The translations under genes were made by a program, and so were the position numbers. Below are positions 26,866 through 35,688 of a stretch of 64,000 bases of DNA, piece by piece; positions within the stretch are counted from its first letter, which is position 1; every line of letters starts with the position of its first letter. Under the pieces are notes generated by a model. It made no database searches, was not told the origin of the DNA, and saw nothing but the letters and a program-made list of their open reading frames with translations. The stretch is from JABDQZ01 sp963801985. Lineage in GTDB: Bacteria; Pseudomonadota; Gammaproteobacteria; Chromatiales; Chromatiaceae. The stretch covers positions 195,332-259,331 of the forward strand of contig CAWDGV010000006.1 of the NCBI GenBank assembly GCA_963801985.1, in the 5' to 3' direction.

Positions 26866-26962
26866 TTTTGCTTTCAGACAAGGCAAGAAGGCGCGCAAGG
26901 AAGGAGTTTATAAATAATAAACGACTGACTGAGCACTTTCTTAACGCCGTATGAAAGCAAAA
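26866..26962. repeat. Nested palindromic element between groES and groEL
   Basis: The outer arms are perfect: TTTTGCTTTCA (26866-26876) and TGAAAGCAAAA (26952-26962). At the centre is GTTTAT-AAATA-ATAAAC. A further small hairpin, CGGTCAGATTGACCG, lies just outside at about 26840-26855. The element begins 12 bases after the groES stop on the coding strand. It looks like a REP/MITE-type intergenic repeat that would form a long stem in the groESL mRNA. Confidence 0.7.
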
Positions 26963-26973
26963 GACGCCGAGTC

Positions 26974-27261
26974 TTATTCGATGACACCCATGATGTCTTC
27001 TTCACGCATAACCAGCACTTCTTCGCCAGCTATCTTGATTTCAGTGCCGGAGTACTTGCCAAACAAGACTTTATCACCCACTTTGACATCCAGACCACGC
27101 ACTTCACCGTTGTCGAGAATTTTGCCATTACCAACGGCAATGATTTCACCCTGGGAAGGTTTTTCAGTTGCCGCATCAGGTAGAACAATGCCACCGGGAC
27201 TGGTGCGTTCTTCTTCCATACGACGAACGACAACACGATCGTGCAAAGGACGAATATTCAT
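26974..27261 (-). CDS. groES: Co-chaperonin GroES (10 kDa)
   Basis: 95 residues. MNIRPLHDRVVVRRMEEE, the mobile loop around ERTSPGGIVLPDAATEKP and KVLFGKYSGTEIKI are typical. It caps the GroEL ring and is the first gene of the operon, 77 bases downstream of the CIRCE operator. Confidence 0.98.
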   Translation of the reverse strand: MNIRPLHDRVVVRRMEEERTSPGGIVLPDAATEKPSQGEIIAVGNGKILDNGEVRGLDVKVGDKVLFGKYSGTEIKIAGEEVLVMREEDIMGVIE

Positions 27262-27337
27262 ATCTACAAATCTCCTGATTCGTTGAGGATTGTTTTCAAA
27301 TGTTTTTTTGATTACTGAGGTAGTAACCAGTTAATTA

Positions 27338-27364
27338 CTAGCACTCATCTTCAGTGAGTGCTAA
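27338..27364 (-). promoter_or_regulatory. CIRCE operator (HrcA-binding site)
   Basis: CTAGCACTC and GAGTGCTAA are separated by nine bases, which matches the TTAGCACTC-N9-GAGTGCTAA consensus with one mismatch. The site sits in the groES leader/promoter region and implies HrcA-type heat-shock control of groESL. The hrcA gene is not in this window. Confidence 0.93.
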
Positions 27365-27414
27365 TGATAGGTACGGCCAAACGAAATTCAACAAAAGCAT
27401 TTTTTATGCGGCCA

Positions 27415-27888
27415 TTAATCTTCCTTTGTCCAGTGATCGATTTCGATAATCCGGCTCTTGTCCGTTTTTTCAGAATCCCGTTGGATATGAGTTTCCCTGA
27501 AGACAGTATTCGACTGATACCGTCCCGCCCCGGAAGCCAGAATATTGCCTTTACGCAGAGCCCACAGCACAAATGCCTTTCTTAAAGGCGGAATCAGCAA
27601 TAAAAATCCCATGGCATCAGTGATAAAACCAGGCAACAGCAACATGACACCGCATAATAGTAATATACTGCCCTCCACCATCTCCAGCGCAGGCGTCTCA
27701 CCGCGCGCAGCAGTTTCACGCATGCGCATCATGGTTGAAAAACCCTGCTGCCTGACCAGAAACCCGCCAATAACTGCGGTTAAGACCACCAGCATGACGG
27801 TACTGAAAGCACCAAAAATCTCGCCCACTTCAAGCATGAAATAGAGTTCAACGAGCGGGATAACAATAAAAAGTATCAAAAAAATCAT
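27415..27888 (-). CDS. fxsA: FxsA family membrane protein
   Basis: About 157 residues from the ATG at 27886-27888; a TTG four codons upstream is the only longer option. There are several hydrophobic segments: residues 1-30, a second near 30-45 (VMLVVLTAVIGGFLVRQQGF) and LLLCGVMLLLPGFITDAMGF around 75-100. FxsA was named in E. coli for suppressing F-plasmid exclusion of phage T7; its normal role is unclear. It is frequently found beside groES in Gammaproteobacteria, as here. Confidence 0.88.
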   Translation of the reverse strand: MIFLILFIVIPLVELYFMLEVGEIFGAFSTVMLVVLTAVIGGFLVRQQGFSTMMRMRETAARGETPALEMVEGSILLLCGVMLLLPGFITDAMGFLLLIPPLRKAFVLWALRKGNILASGAGRYQSNTVFRETHIQRDSEKTDKSRIIEIDHWTKED

Positions 27889-28047
27889 TAAGTCAGACAA
27901 CCAGTAGAAGTGACATCGCTATACTGTAAACACTATATGACAGCCCGTCACTTGCATAATATAAGGACAAACCATAACTCATGCAGAACCAATTCCGGCA
28001 TTTCCATGAATAGACAGTTTACCCATATCCGCTAGAATCAGCGCACT

Positions 28048-28362
28048 ATGTCTGCCATTATCATATATTGCACTTGTCCTGATATTGTGACTGCTGACAG
28101 AATTTCAAGGCGGATTATCCGTCAGCACATGGCCGCGTGTGTTAACCAGATACCTGGAATAACCTCCATTTACGAATGGGATGGAAAAATTCGGCAGGAT
28201 AACGAGGTCCTGTTAATTATAAAATCAACCGATGAACGTTTTGAAGCAATCCAGCAACTTGTCAGCGAAGAACATCCCTATGAACTTCCTGAACTCGTTG
28301 CAGTCCCCATAACCCAGGGACTACCTGATTACCTTGAATGGATAACCCAATGCACAAAATAA
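28048..28362 (+). CDS. cutA: Divalent-cation tolerance protein CutA
   Basis: 104 residues, the typical length of this trimeric PII-like protein. The family features ACVNQIPGITSIYEWDGKI and EEHPYELPELVAVPI are present. CutA is linked to copper tolerance in E. coli, although its function remains debated. Its end overlaps dsbD by 13-25 bases, an arrangement common in Gammaproteobacteria. Confidence 0.94.
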   Translation: MSAIIIYCTCPDIVTADRISRRIIRQHMAACVNQIPGITSIYEWDGKIRQDNEVLLIIKSTDERFEAIQQLVSEEHPYELPELVAVPITQGLPDYLEWITQCTK

Positions 28363-30743
28363 AACAAATATTACAATTGGTCTTTTCATTACTGCTGCTT
28401 ACAGGCCTGCAGACCGCACAGGCTGTTTCCCCGGAAGACTTACTGCCGCCACAGCAGGCGTTCCAGATTTCTGCCGACGGCTCAGAAAAAAACAAGATCA
28501 GGGTTAAATGGCGAATTGCTGATGGCTATTACCTTTACCAGAGCAAAATCCGCTTCTCAACCGAATCAGACAATATCACGCTGACCAGCCCCGACTTCCC
28601 GGAAGCCGAGATCAAGGATGATGAATTCTTTGGCAGGATCGGCATATACCGTGACGAAGCGATCATTGACATACCCATTTTAATGGATAATGACACGCCG
28701 GACATCATCACCCTGCACGCCAAGTCGCAGGGCTGTGCCGATATTGGCGTATGCTTCCCTCCCCAGACCCAGACCGTACTGGTCGCCATGAGCAACACGG
28801 CTGATGGCCCTGCGCCTGTTGACCCGAATACCGTTGAAGACCCAACTGCCTCCGGCAGCGGCCCGGACACAGAAAGCGAAGAACCCGTCGCAGAACCCAA
28901 AACAGACCCGTTGCTGGCTTTAACAGCTTTCAATGATGATATCGGTTTTGAAGACGAAGACGACGGCATTCTGCCACCGGAAAAAGCCTACCTGTTATCA
29001 CAGATCATTGACGACCAGGGCAATCTCCAGCTGGGTTGGCAAATTGCCGAGGGTACCTATCTCTACCACGATAAAATCAAGCTGACGCTGGAGGGTGATG
29101 AAGGACTGCAGTTGGGTGAATACACACTGCCAAAACCCGAAACCAAGCAAGACTCCGTCCGTCCTGATGGCAGCATTGGCGACATAGAAATTTACCAGGG
29201 CAGCATTAACCTGGCTGTACCACTGAAAAACACCGCGGCCGAGGCTGGCAACGCCACCCTCACGGTTAAATACCAGGGCTGTGCGGAACGCGGCATTTGT
29301 TACCCGCCCATCACGAAAGCATTTGCCCTGTCTTTTCCAAAGGCAGGTGAAGGAATGGCATTTTTTGCGGATGCCAATGCCCAGCCAAGTACACCTGCCG
29401 CGAGCCCGACAGTATCAGCATCAGCCAACTCAGAAGAAGACAAGATTGCAGAAATCATCCGCACCAGCGGTTCGATGGCGATTATTGGTGTATTTTTCCT
29501 GATTGGACTGGGACTCGCATTCACACCTTGCGTATTTCCAATGATTCCAATTTTATCAGGTATTATCACTGGCCAGGGTGAAAACATAACCACGCGCAAG
29601 GCGGCATACTTGTCTACTGTTTATGTACTGGCCATGGCCGTCACCTATACGGTTGCCGGGGTTTTTGCGGCCATGTCCGGAGAAAACCTGCAAATCCTGT
29701 TGCAGATACCCTGGGTCATCGCGGTTTTCTCTGCCATTTTCGTGTTGCTGGCATTGTCCATGTTCGGCTTTTACGAACTGCAGCTTCCCAGCAGCCTGCA
29801 AAGCAAGCTAACCGAACTCAGCAACCGCCAGTCTGGCGGCAATACCATTGGCGTCGCCATTATGGGCCTGTTATCAGCATTGATTGTTGGCCCCTGCGTC
29901 GCACCACCACTCGCTGGCGCCCTGCTTTACATTAGCCAGACGAACGATCCCGTGCTTGGCGGCCTGGCATTATTTGCCATGAGCATGGGCATGGGCATGC
30001 CCCTGATCCTGATTGGCGCTTCAGCCGGTAAGTTGTTACCACGCGCCGGTGGATGGATGGATACCGTCAAGGCCGTATTTGGCGTCACCATGCTGGGACT
30101 TGCCATCTACTTCCTTGAGCGCATCCTGCCAGAAACCATTATCCTGCTTTTATGGGCCACGCTGTTTATCGCCTCCTCGGTCTACATGGGCGCCTTACAA
30201 CAGCTGCCAGTTGAAGCATCAGGCTGGAAAAAACTCTGGAAAGGACTGGGTGTTGTTTTGTTGATTTATGGTGGCTTGTTACTGGTAGGAGCCGCTGCCA
30301 ACAGCACGGACGTCAGACAGCCTCTGCGCGGCATCGCCTTTAGCGGAGCAACAAGCGGCCACGCCAGCAGCGATGTCCGTCATTTCAAACGCATTACTAC
30401 CATGGCAGAACTTGACAGCGAACTGGCAAGAGCCAAAGCCAGCGGTAAGCCTGCGGTACTGGATTTTTATGCCGACTGGTGTGTTTACTGCAAAACCCTG
30501 GAAAAGGAAATTTTTCCTGCCCCTCAATCCCAGGCCGTATTGGCTGATGCCGTGTTAATCCAGGCAGATGTCACTGATGCAGGAAGCAGTGAATCCAAAG
30601 CAATGATGAAACGTTTTGGCGTTATTGCACCACCGGTTATCGTATTCTGGGACAACCAGGGCAATGAACTGAAACAGCATAAAATCGTCGGCAATGTCAC
30701 CCTGGAGGATTTTGTCAAGAAAGCGGGAATAGCATTGCAATGA
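28338..30743 (+). CDS. dsbD: Thiol:disulfide interchange protein DsbD with two N-terminal domains
   Basis: 801 residues (797 if the ATG at 28350 is used, which gives the neater signal peptide MHKIKQILQLVFSLLLLTGL). DsbD carries electrons from cytoplasmic thioredoxin to periplasmic partners. Two DsbD-alpha-like periplasmic domains stand in tandem; each keeps its cysteine pair, C133/C139 in QGCADIGVCFPP and C315/C321 in QGCAERGICYPP. The eight-helix core follows with FTPCVFPMIPILSG and GPCVAPPLAGAL, then a C-terminal thioredoxin domain with C715-VY-C718. Typical E. coli DsbD is about 565 residues with one alpha domain. An acidic linker (about residues 155-215) joins the two. It overlaps cutA and the tlpA-like gene. 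Confidence 0.94.
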   Translation: MDNPMHKIKQILQLVFSLLLLTGLQTAQAVSPEDLLPPQQAFQISADGSEKNKIRVKWRIADGYYLYQSKIRFSTESDNITLTSPDFPEAEIKDDEFFGRIGIYRDEAIIDIPILMDNDTPDIITLHAKSQGCADIGVCFPPQTQTVLVAMSNTADGPAPVDPNTVEDPTASGSGPDTESEEPVAEPKTDPLLALTAFNDDIGFEDEDDGILPPEKAYLLSQIIDDQGNLQLGWQIAEGTYLYHDKIKLTLEGDEGLQLGEYTLPKPETKQDSVRPDGSIGDIEIYQGSINLAVPLKNTAAEAGNATLTVKYQGCAERGICYPPITKAFALSFPKAGEGMAFFADANAQPSTPAASPTVSASANSEEDKIAEIIRTSGSMAIIGVFFLIGLGLAFTPCVFPMIPILSGIITGQGENITTRKAAYLSTVYVLAMAVTYTVAGVFAAMSGENLQILLQIPWVIAVFSAIFVLLALSMFGFYELQLPSSLQSKLTELSNRQSGGNTIGVAIMGLLSALIVGPCVAPPLAGALLYISQTNDPVLGGLALFAMSMGMGMPLILIGASAGKLLPRAGGWMDTVKAVFGVTMLGLAIYFLERILPETIILLLWATLFIASSVYMGALQQLPVEASGWKKLWKGLGVVLLIYGGLLLVGAAANSTDVRQPLRGIAFSGATSGHASSDVRHFKRITTMAELDSELARAKASGKPAVLDFYADWCVYCKTLEKEIFPAPQSQAVLADAVLIQADVTDAGSSESKAMMKRFGVIAPPVIVFWDNQGNELKQHKIVGNVTLEDFVKKAGIALQ

Positions 30744-31276
30744 AAACGTCTCATCTAATGCTATTGATCGCTCTAGCAGGCATCAGCATGGGGCTGGGCT
30801 ATAGCCTTTACGAAAAACAGGCTGATACTGCCACTAAGGACAGCCCGAAAGCCCTCGAATCACTGAATCACCTGCCCCGGTTTTCCTACCCGGATTTGCA
30901 GGGCAATATGCGCACCAGCGAAGAATGGTCTGGCAAAATCGTGGTTTTGAATTACTGGGCCACCTGGTGTCCACCCTGCAAAAAAGAAATCCCGGATTTC
31001 ATTAAAACTCAGACTAAATATGCCCAGAATGTGCAATTTGTAGGCATTGCCATCGACGACAAACAGCCCGTTCAGGAATTTGCCGACATGTTTGGCATCA
31101 ATTACCCCACCCTGCTTGGCGACATGAATGCAATTGCAATATCACAACAACTTGGCAATCGCTTCAGCGGATTGCCTTTTACTGCCATTTTTGACCAGCA
31201 CGGCCGGCTTCATCATCACCAGACCGGGGAAATGAACAGTACCGACCTTGAAACTCACCTGAAAGCACTTTTATAA
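30740..31276 (+). CDS. TlpA/ResA-type membrane-anchored thioredoxin
   Basis: 178 residues. An N-terminal hydrophobic anchor (about residues 5-22) precedes a periplasmic thioredoxin fold with NYWATWCPPCKKEIPDF (C77 and C80). The ATGA overlap with dsbD strongly suggests that DsbD reduces it. Such proteins serve in cytochrome c maturation or periplasmic disulfide reduction; the exact client is unknown. The C-terminal LPFTAIFDQHGRLHHHQTGE carries the usual cis-proline region. Confidence 0.92.
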   Translation: MKTSHLMLLIALAGISMGLGYSLYEKQADTATKDSPKALESLNHLPRFSYPDLQGNMRTSEEWSGKIVVLNYWATWCPPCKKEIPDFIKTQTKYAQNVQFVGIAIDDKQPVQEFADMFGINYPTLLGDMNAIAISQQLGNRFSGLPFTAIFDQHGRLHHHQTGEMNSTDLETHLKALL

Positions 31277-31400
31277 CCACACCATTTCCAACACTTTCAA
31301 AAAAATACGCGCTTTTTTACGACAATTTGTGGACAAATGACGTCAATTTCCTAAAATAAGCATAAATCTCCTATTTCTTTGCTGATGGTAATTGCCCTGC

Positions 31401-31838
31401 ATGACTCACATACTGGTACTTAATGGTCCTAACCTTAACCTGCTTGGTACCCGCGAGCCGCATCTGTATGGCAACCAGACGTTACAAGACATAGAAAATA
31501 CGCTGAAGCAAATGGCCAGGGACAACAATATCACCCTGGACTTTCATCAAAATAATGCCGAACATGAGTTGATTTCCCTGATCCATGCCGCCAAGCAGAA
31601 TCAGACTCAATTCATCATAATTAACCCGGCAGCATTTACCCACACCAGCGTAGCATTGCGTGATGCATTACTCGGTGTCGATATTCCATTTATCGAATTG
31701 CATCTATCCAACACGCATGCGCGGGAAAAATTTCGCCAGCATTCGTATCTATCCGATATCGCTGTTGGCATCATTGCCGGCTTCGGCCCACAGGGTTACG
31801 AGCTTGCCTTCCAGGCAGCATTAAGCCGACTTAAATAA
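31401..31838 (+). CDS. aroQ: 3-dehydroquinate dehydratase, type II
   Basis: 145 residues from the ATG at 31401; a TTG three codons upstream is less likely. It is the third enzyme of the shikimate pathway. The signatures are LVLNGPNLNLLGTREPHLYG with the active-site tyrosine, NPAAFTHTSVALRDAL, and the histidine in ELHLSNTHAREKFRQHS. It is followed 22 bases later by accB, the usual aroQ-accB-accC order of Gammaproteobacteria. Confidence 0.96.
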   Translation: MTHILVLNGPNLNLLGTREPHLYGNQTLQDIENTLKQMARDNNITLDFHQNNAEHELISLIHAAKQNQTQFIIINPAAFTHTSVALRDALLGVDIPFIELHLSNTHAREKFRQHSYLSDIAVGIIAGFGPQGYELAFQAALSRLK

Positions 31839-31860
31839 CTGATCGAACAAGGTTGCCCAA

Positions 31861-32307
31861 ATGGATATTCGTAAAATAAAAAAACTTATCGAACTGATTG
31901 AAGATTCAGATATAGCCGAAATTGAAATACACGAAGGAGAGGAATCCGTACGCCTCAGTCGCACCAGTTCAGCCGCCCCCGTTTATGCACCAGCGCCTGC
32001 AGCGGCTCCCCAGGCCATTGCTGCTCCAGCTGCCAGCGCAGAACCCGCTGCAGAAGTGGTTGAGGAAATTACTGGCCACGTAGTCAATTCACCGATGGTC
32101 GGCACCTTCTACCGTTCGGCCTCACCCGGCGCAAAACCCTTTGTAGAAGTTGGCCAAAAAGTTGCCAGCGGTGAAACCTTATGCATTATCGAGGCCATGA
32201 AAATCCTTAACCAGATTGAATCAGATGCATCCGGTACTGTTATCAAAGTCCTGGTCGAAAATGGCCAGCCCGTTGAATACAACCAACCATTATTTGTCAT
32301 TGAATAA
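31861..32307 (+). CDS. accB: Biotin carboxyl carrier protein of acetyl-CoA carboxylase
   Basis: 148 residues. An N-terminal assembly region is followed by an alanine/proline-rich linker (about 40-70) and a biotinyl domain whose lysine is K114 in IIEAMKILNQIE. It carries carboxybiotin between AccC and the carboxyltransferase in fatty-acid initiation. accC begins 12 bases downstream. Confidence 0.97.
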   Translation: MDIRKIKKLIELIEDSDIAEIEIHEGEESVRLSRTSSAAPVYAPAPAAAPQAIAAPAASAEPAAEVVEEITGHVVNSPMVGTFYRSASPGAKPFVEVGQKVASGETLCIIEAMKILNQIESDASGTVIKVLVENGQPVEYNQPLFVIE

Positions 32308-32319
32308 AGGCGGTACAGC

Positions 32320-33666
32320 ATGCTCGACAAAATAGTCATCGCCAACCGCGGCGAGATCGCCTTACGAATTCTCCGCGCCTGCCGCGAACTGGGAATCAAA
32401 ACGGTTGCCGTTCATTCAGAACCAGACCGTTGCCTGAAACATGTGCGCCTTGCCGATGAATCAGTCTGCATTGGACCTGCAGCCTCAACCGACAGCTACC
32501 TCAATGTTCCCGCTCTGATCAGCGCAGCTGAAGTAACCGATTCTGTTGCTATTCACCCGGGTTACGGTTTTTTATCAGAAAATGCCGATTTCGCTGAACG
32601 AGTGGAAAAAAGTGGCTTTATTTTTATCGGCCCCAAGCCGGAAACGATTCGCCTGATGGGCGATAAAATTACCGCTATTGAAGCGATGAAAGCAGCTGGC
32701 GTGCCAACAGTCCCTGGCTCTAATGGACCACTCACGGACGACAACGAAAGAACCTTACAACTGGGCAGAGATATTGGATTCCCTGTAATCATCAAGGCTG
32801 CTGGTGGTGGTGGTGGCCGCGGTATGCGCGTTGTCCATTCGGAAGCTCATCTCCTAAACGCTGTCAAGTTAACCAAAACTGAAGCAGGCACCGCTTTTGG
32901 CAATGATACGGTTTACATGGAAAAATTCCTGGAAAATCCACGTCATGTCGAATTTCAGGTTTTGGCTGATACGCATGGCAACGCCATTCACCTGGCAGAA
33001 CGTGACTGCTCAATGCAGCGGCGCCACCAGAAAGTCATCGAGGAAGCGCCGGCACCGGGCATCACGGAAGAACAACGCAATAGAATCGGTGAACGCTGCG
33101 CCGAAGCCTGCCGTCGCATCGGTTACCGCGGTGTTGGCACTTTCGAGTTTCTCTACGAGAATGGCGAATTCTACTTTATTGAGATGAATACCCGTGTTCA
33201 GGTCGAACACCCGGTAACCGAAATGATCACCGGTATTGATATCGTCAAGGAACAGCTGCGCATTGCCGATGGAGAGGCACTGTCATATACGCAGGACGAT
33301 GTAAAAATCAACGGTCATGCAGTTGAATGTCGCCTGAATGCTGAAAACCCGGAAAATTTCATGCCCAGCCCCGGCAAGATCACCAAGCTGCACATTGCCG
33401 GCGGCCCTGGTATTCGCTTCGAAAGTCATATTTATGCCGGTTATACCGTGCCGCCGTACTATGACTCCATGATTGGCAAGCTGATTGCCCATGGCGAAAC
33501 AAGGGAATCCGCATTAAAACGCATGCATACAGCCCTGTCAGAAATGGTAATTGACGGGATTAAAACCAACATTCCATTGCAGCGCGACCTGGTTGTTGAT
33601 GCCAAGTTCATGGAAGGTGGTGTGAATATCCATTACCTGGAAAAGAAACTCGGGTTACAGCATTAA
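32320..33666 (+). CDS. accC: Biotin carboxylase subunit of acetyl-CoA carboxylase
   Basis: 448 residues, full length. The ATP-grasp enzyme carboxylates the biotin on AccB using bicarbonate and ATP. MLDKIVIANRGEIALRILRA, the glycine-rich AAGGGGGRGMRVV and EMNTRVQVEHPVTEMITG are diagnostic. It is in one operon with aroQ and accB and is followed by a repeat-rich gap before prmA. Confidence 0.98.
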   Translation: MLDKIVIANRGEIALRILRACRELGIKTVAVHSEPDRCLKHVRLADESVCIGPAASTDSYLNVPALISAAEVTDSVAIHPGYGFLSENADFAERVEKSGFIFIGPKPETIRLMGDKITAIEAMKAAGVPTVPGSNGPLTDDNERTLQLGRDIGFPVIIKAAGGGGGRGMRVVHSEAHLLNAVKLTKTEAGTAFGNDTVYMEKFLENPRHVEFQVLADTHGNAIHLAERDCSMQRRHQKVIEEAPAPGITEEQRNRIGERCAEACRRIGYRGVGTFEFLYENGEFYFIEMNTRVQVEHPVTEMITGIDIVKEQLRIADGEALSYTQDDVKINGHAVECRLNAENPENFMPSPGKITKLHIAGGPGIRFESHIYAGYTVPPYYDSMIGKLIAHGETRESALKRMHTALSEMVIDGIKTNIPLQRDLVVDAKFMEGGVNIHYLEKKLGLQH

Positions 33667-33683
33667 TAGATGAACTATCGCAG

Positions 33684-33750
33684 GTTGGCCCAAGCGAAGC
33701 TGAGCCAACAATCATGTTGGATCCCCCCTAAATGTTTTAGGGCTTGATCC
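33684..33750. repeat. Two adjacent stem-loops between accC and prmA
   Basis: The first is GTTGGC-CCA-AGC-GAA-GCT-GA-GCCAAC (33684-33709), with an alternative partner GTTGG at 33716-33720. It resembles the widespread GTTGGG...GCGAAGC...CCCAAC intergenic palindromes. The second is CCCTAAA-TGT-TTTAGGG (33726-33742) enclosed by GGATC/GATCC. The first begins 17 bases after the accC stop. The second could also act as a weak terminator, although no T-run follows. Confidence 0.65.
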
Positions 33751-33785
33751 GGCCTAGACAATTTTCGAATCAAAGAAACAGACCC

Positions 33786-34670
33786 ATGCCCTGGATCCAG
33801 GCCCATCTCATCGTTTCAAAAGAACAGGCCAGTCTCGCCGAACTGGTATTTGAAAATATGGGCGCAGTCTCGATCACTTTTGGTGATGCCAAGGATGAGC
33901 CGGTGCTGGAAACCCTGCCAGATGAAATCAGGTTATGGTCACTGGTAAAAGTGACCGCCCTGTTTGAGTTTGCCAGCAATATCAGCGACAAAATTCGACA
34001 GGACATTAACCAGGCATTCAACCGGGATATCAATCAGCAACTGGAAATTGAAATCCTGCAGGACCAGGACTGGGAACGAGCCTGGCTTGAATTTTTCAAG
34101 CCCATGAAATTTGGCAACAAGCTATGGATCTGCCCTTCCGGCCACAGCGTCTCCCAGCAAGATGCCGTTGTCATTGAACTGGATCCTGGCCTGGCCTTTG
34201 GTACAGGTACCCACCCAACTACAGCCTTATGCCTGGAATGGCTTGATCAACAGAACCTGGCAAACAGGTCGGTTATTGATTACGGCTGCGGTTCAGGTAT
34301 TCTCGCCATAGCGGCACTGAAGCTCGGCGCACAACATGCAACCGGCATTGATTACGACCCGCAAGCCCTGAAAGCCAGCTACGATAATGCAGAAAAGAAC
34401 CGGGTTACCGGGAATTTATCCTTACTTGATACCAGTCAGCCTCCAGCGGAGAAGGCGGACATACTGATCGCCAACATCCTGGCCGGTGTTTTAATCGAAT
34501 TGGCGCCACAGCTCACAAACCTGGTAAAAGCAAATGGACAAATCGTATTATCCGGCATATTGTCTGAGCAGGCTGATGCTGTTGTAGCTGCATATAGCCA
34601 TGAATTCAGCATTTTGCCCATTGTAGAACGTGAAGACTGGGTGAGACTCGAAGGCCGCAAAAAGCCTTAA
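33786..34670 (+). CDS. prmA: Ribosomal protein L11 methyltransferase
   Basis: 294 residues from the ATG at 33786 (MPWIQAHLIVSKEQASLAEL), which matches the family start. An N-terminal L11-binding domain is followed by a class I methyltransferase with DPGLAFGTGTHPTT and VIDYGCGSGILAIAALKLG. It trimethylates L11 in the cytoplasm. It is followed by the zinc-ribbon protein gene and dusB-fis, a common gammaproteobacterial order. Confidence 0.96.
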   Translation: MPWIQAHLIVSKEQASLAELVFENMGAVSITFGDAKDEPVLETLPDEIRLWSLVKVTALFEFASNISDKIRQDINQAFNRDINQQLEIEILQDQDWERAWLEFFKPMKFGNKLWICPSGHSVSQQDAVVIELDPGLAFGTGTHPTTALCLEWLDQQNLANRSVIDYGCGSGILAIAALKLGAQHATGIDYDPQALKASYDNAEKNRVTGNLSLLDTSQPPAEKADILIANILAGVLIELAPQLTNLVKANGQIVLSGILSEQADAVVAAYSHEFSILPIVEREDWVRLEGRKKP

Positions 34671-34701
34671 AGCCATAACCCAGAAATAACCAGACAAAGT
34701 G

Positions 34702-35604
34702 ATGCAATTATTAATCAGCTGCCCAAACTGCCATACCAGTTACAAGATTGACGAGGATCAGATCAAAAAATCTGACGGCCAGGCTCGCTGCTATCAGTGC
34801 AACAATGTTTTCAATGCAATACTCCATTCCCAGCCGATTACCGATGAAGGCAACGTTGATCACCTGAACCTGCCCAATAGCGCCGACCTTTATGAACAGC
34901 AATCAGAACCTTTAAACAGTGCACAACTGGATGACCTTACTGACCGCGAATTAAGCAGTCTTTTTGTACCTGAACAAAATTCGGAAATACTGACCGGACC
35001 TGATGATGCTTCACTGCAGGATTCAAGCATTCTACTTCCGGAAGATCTGCTTGATATAGACAATGACAAACTCGCTTCTATTGAACCGCTCAGCCAGGAC
35101 AGCACAAAGCCAACTGAAGCCAGGCAATACTCTGCAATCGGCACTTTGCTCTGGAGCCTGTCCATTCTCGCATTGCTTGTTGTCTTTCTGGCCCAGGTGG
35201 GATGGATATACCGCCAGCAGCTGCTAGCCAATCCCGAAGCACGCCAGATCATTGAGGCAGCCTGCCAGCACGTTACCTGCGATCTGCCACCCCGGCGCGC
35301 ACCACAGGCATTTGAAATCATTGAACGGCACGTCAGCATTCACCCGGAAGTCAAAGGCATACTCAGCTTAAGCATACTGTTTGCTAACCAGGCCGATTTT
35401 GCCCAGCAGGCACCGGGTATCACTTTAAGCCTGTTCGACGCCCAACAGCAGTTAATAGCCCGCCGCAGCTTCAGTTACAAGGATTATATGCAGGACATTT
35501 CTCGCAAAGCACCTGTCTTTGCTGCTGGCCAGGTACAAAAAGTATTTCTCAACTTGGAAGATCCCGGTCCCGACGTCGTCGGATTCGAGTTTAATTTTTT
35601 CTGA
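34702..35604 (+). CDS. Zinc-ribbon and DUF3426 domain membrane protein
   Basis: About 300 residues. The N-terminal zinc ribbon is CPNCHTSYKIDEDQI...ARCYQCNNVF (an MJ0042-type CxxC/CxxC pair within residues 7-40). An acidic linker follows, then one membrane helix (about residues 147-168, LLWSLSILALLVVFLAQVGW) and a C-terminal DUF3426-like domain that would be periplasmic. The ATG at 34702 directly follows a GTG that could also initiate. Homologues lie between prmA and dusB in many Gammaproteobacteria; the function is unknown. Confidence 0.85.
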   Translation: MQLLISCPNCHTSYKIDEDQIKKSDGQARCYQCNNVFNAILHSQPITDEGNVDHLNLPNSADLYEQQSEPLNSAQLDDLTDRELSSLFVPEQNSEILTGPDDASLQDSSILLPEDLLDIDNDKLASIEPLSQDSTKPTEARQYSAIGTLLWSLSILALLVVFLAQVGWIYRQQLLANPEARQIIEAACQHVTCDLPPRRAPQAFEIIERHVSIHPEVKGILSLSILFANQADFAQQAPGITLSLFDAQQQLIARRSFSYKDYMQDISRKAPVFAAGQVQKVFLNLEDPGPDVVGFEFNFF

Positions 35605-35688
35605 CCAGAAAAACTTTCTGACAGGATTTCTGCTAGAATCCGCAACCCGTTTCAGATAGTTTAATCACAACATCAGGAAATCCGCTAG

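Noticed and set aside
33744..33785. Upstream extension of prmA (MIRPRQFSNQRNR...)
   Set aside because: The extension runs back into the repeat region and is not part of the PrmA fold; the ATG at 33786 gives the expected N-terminus.
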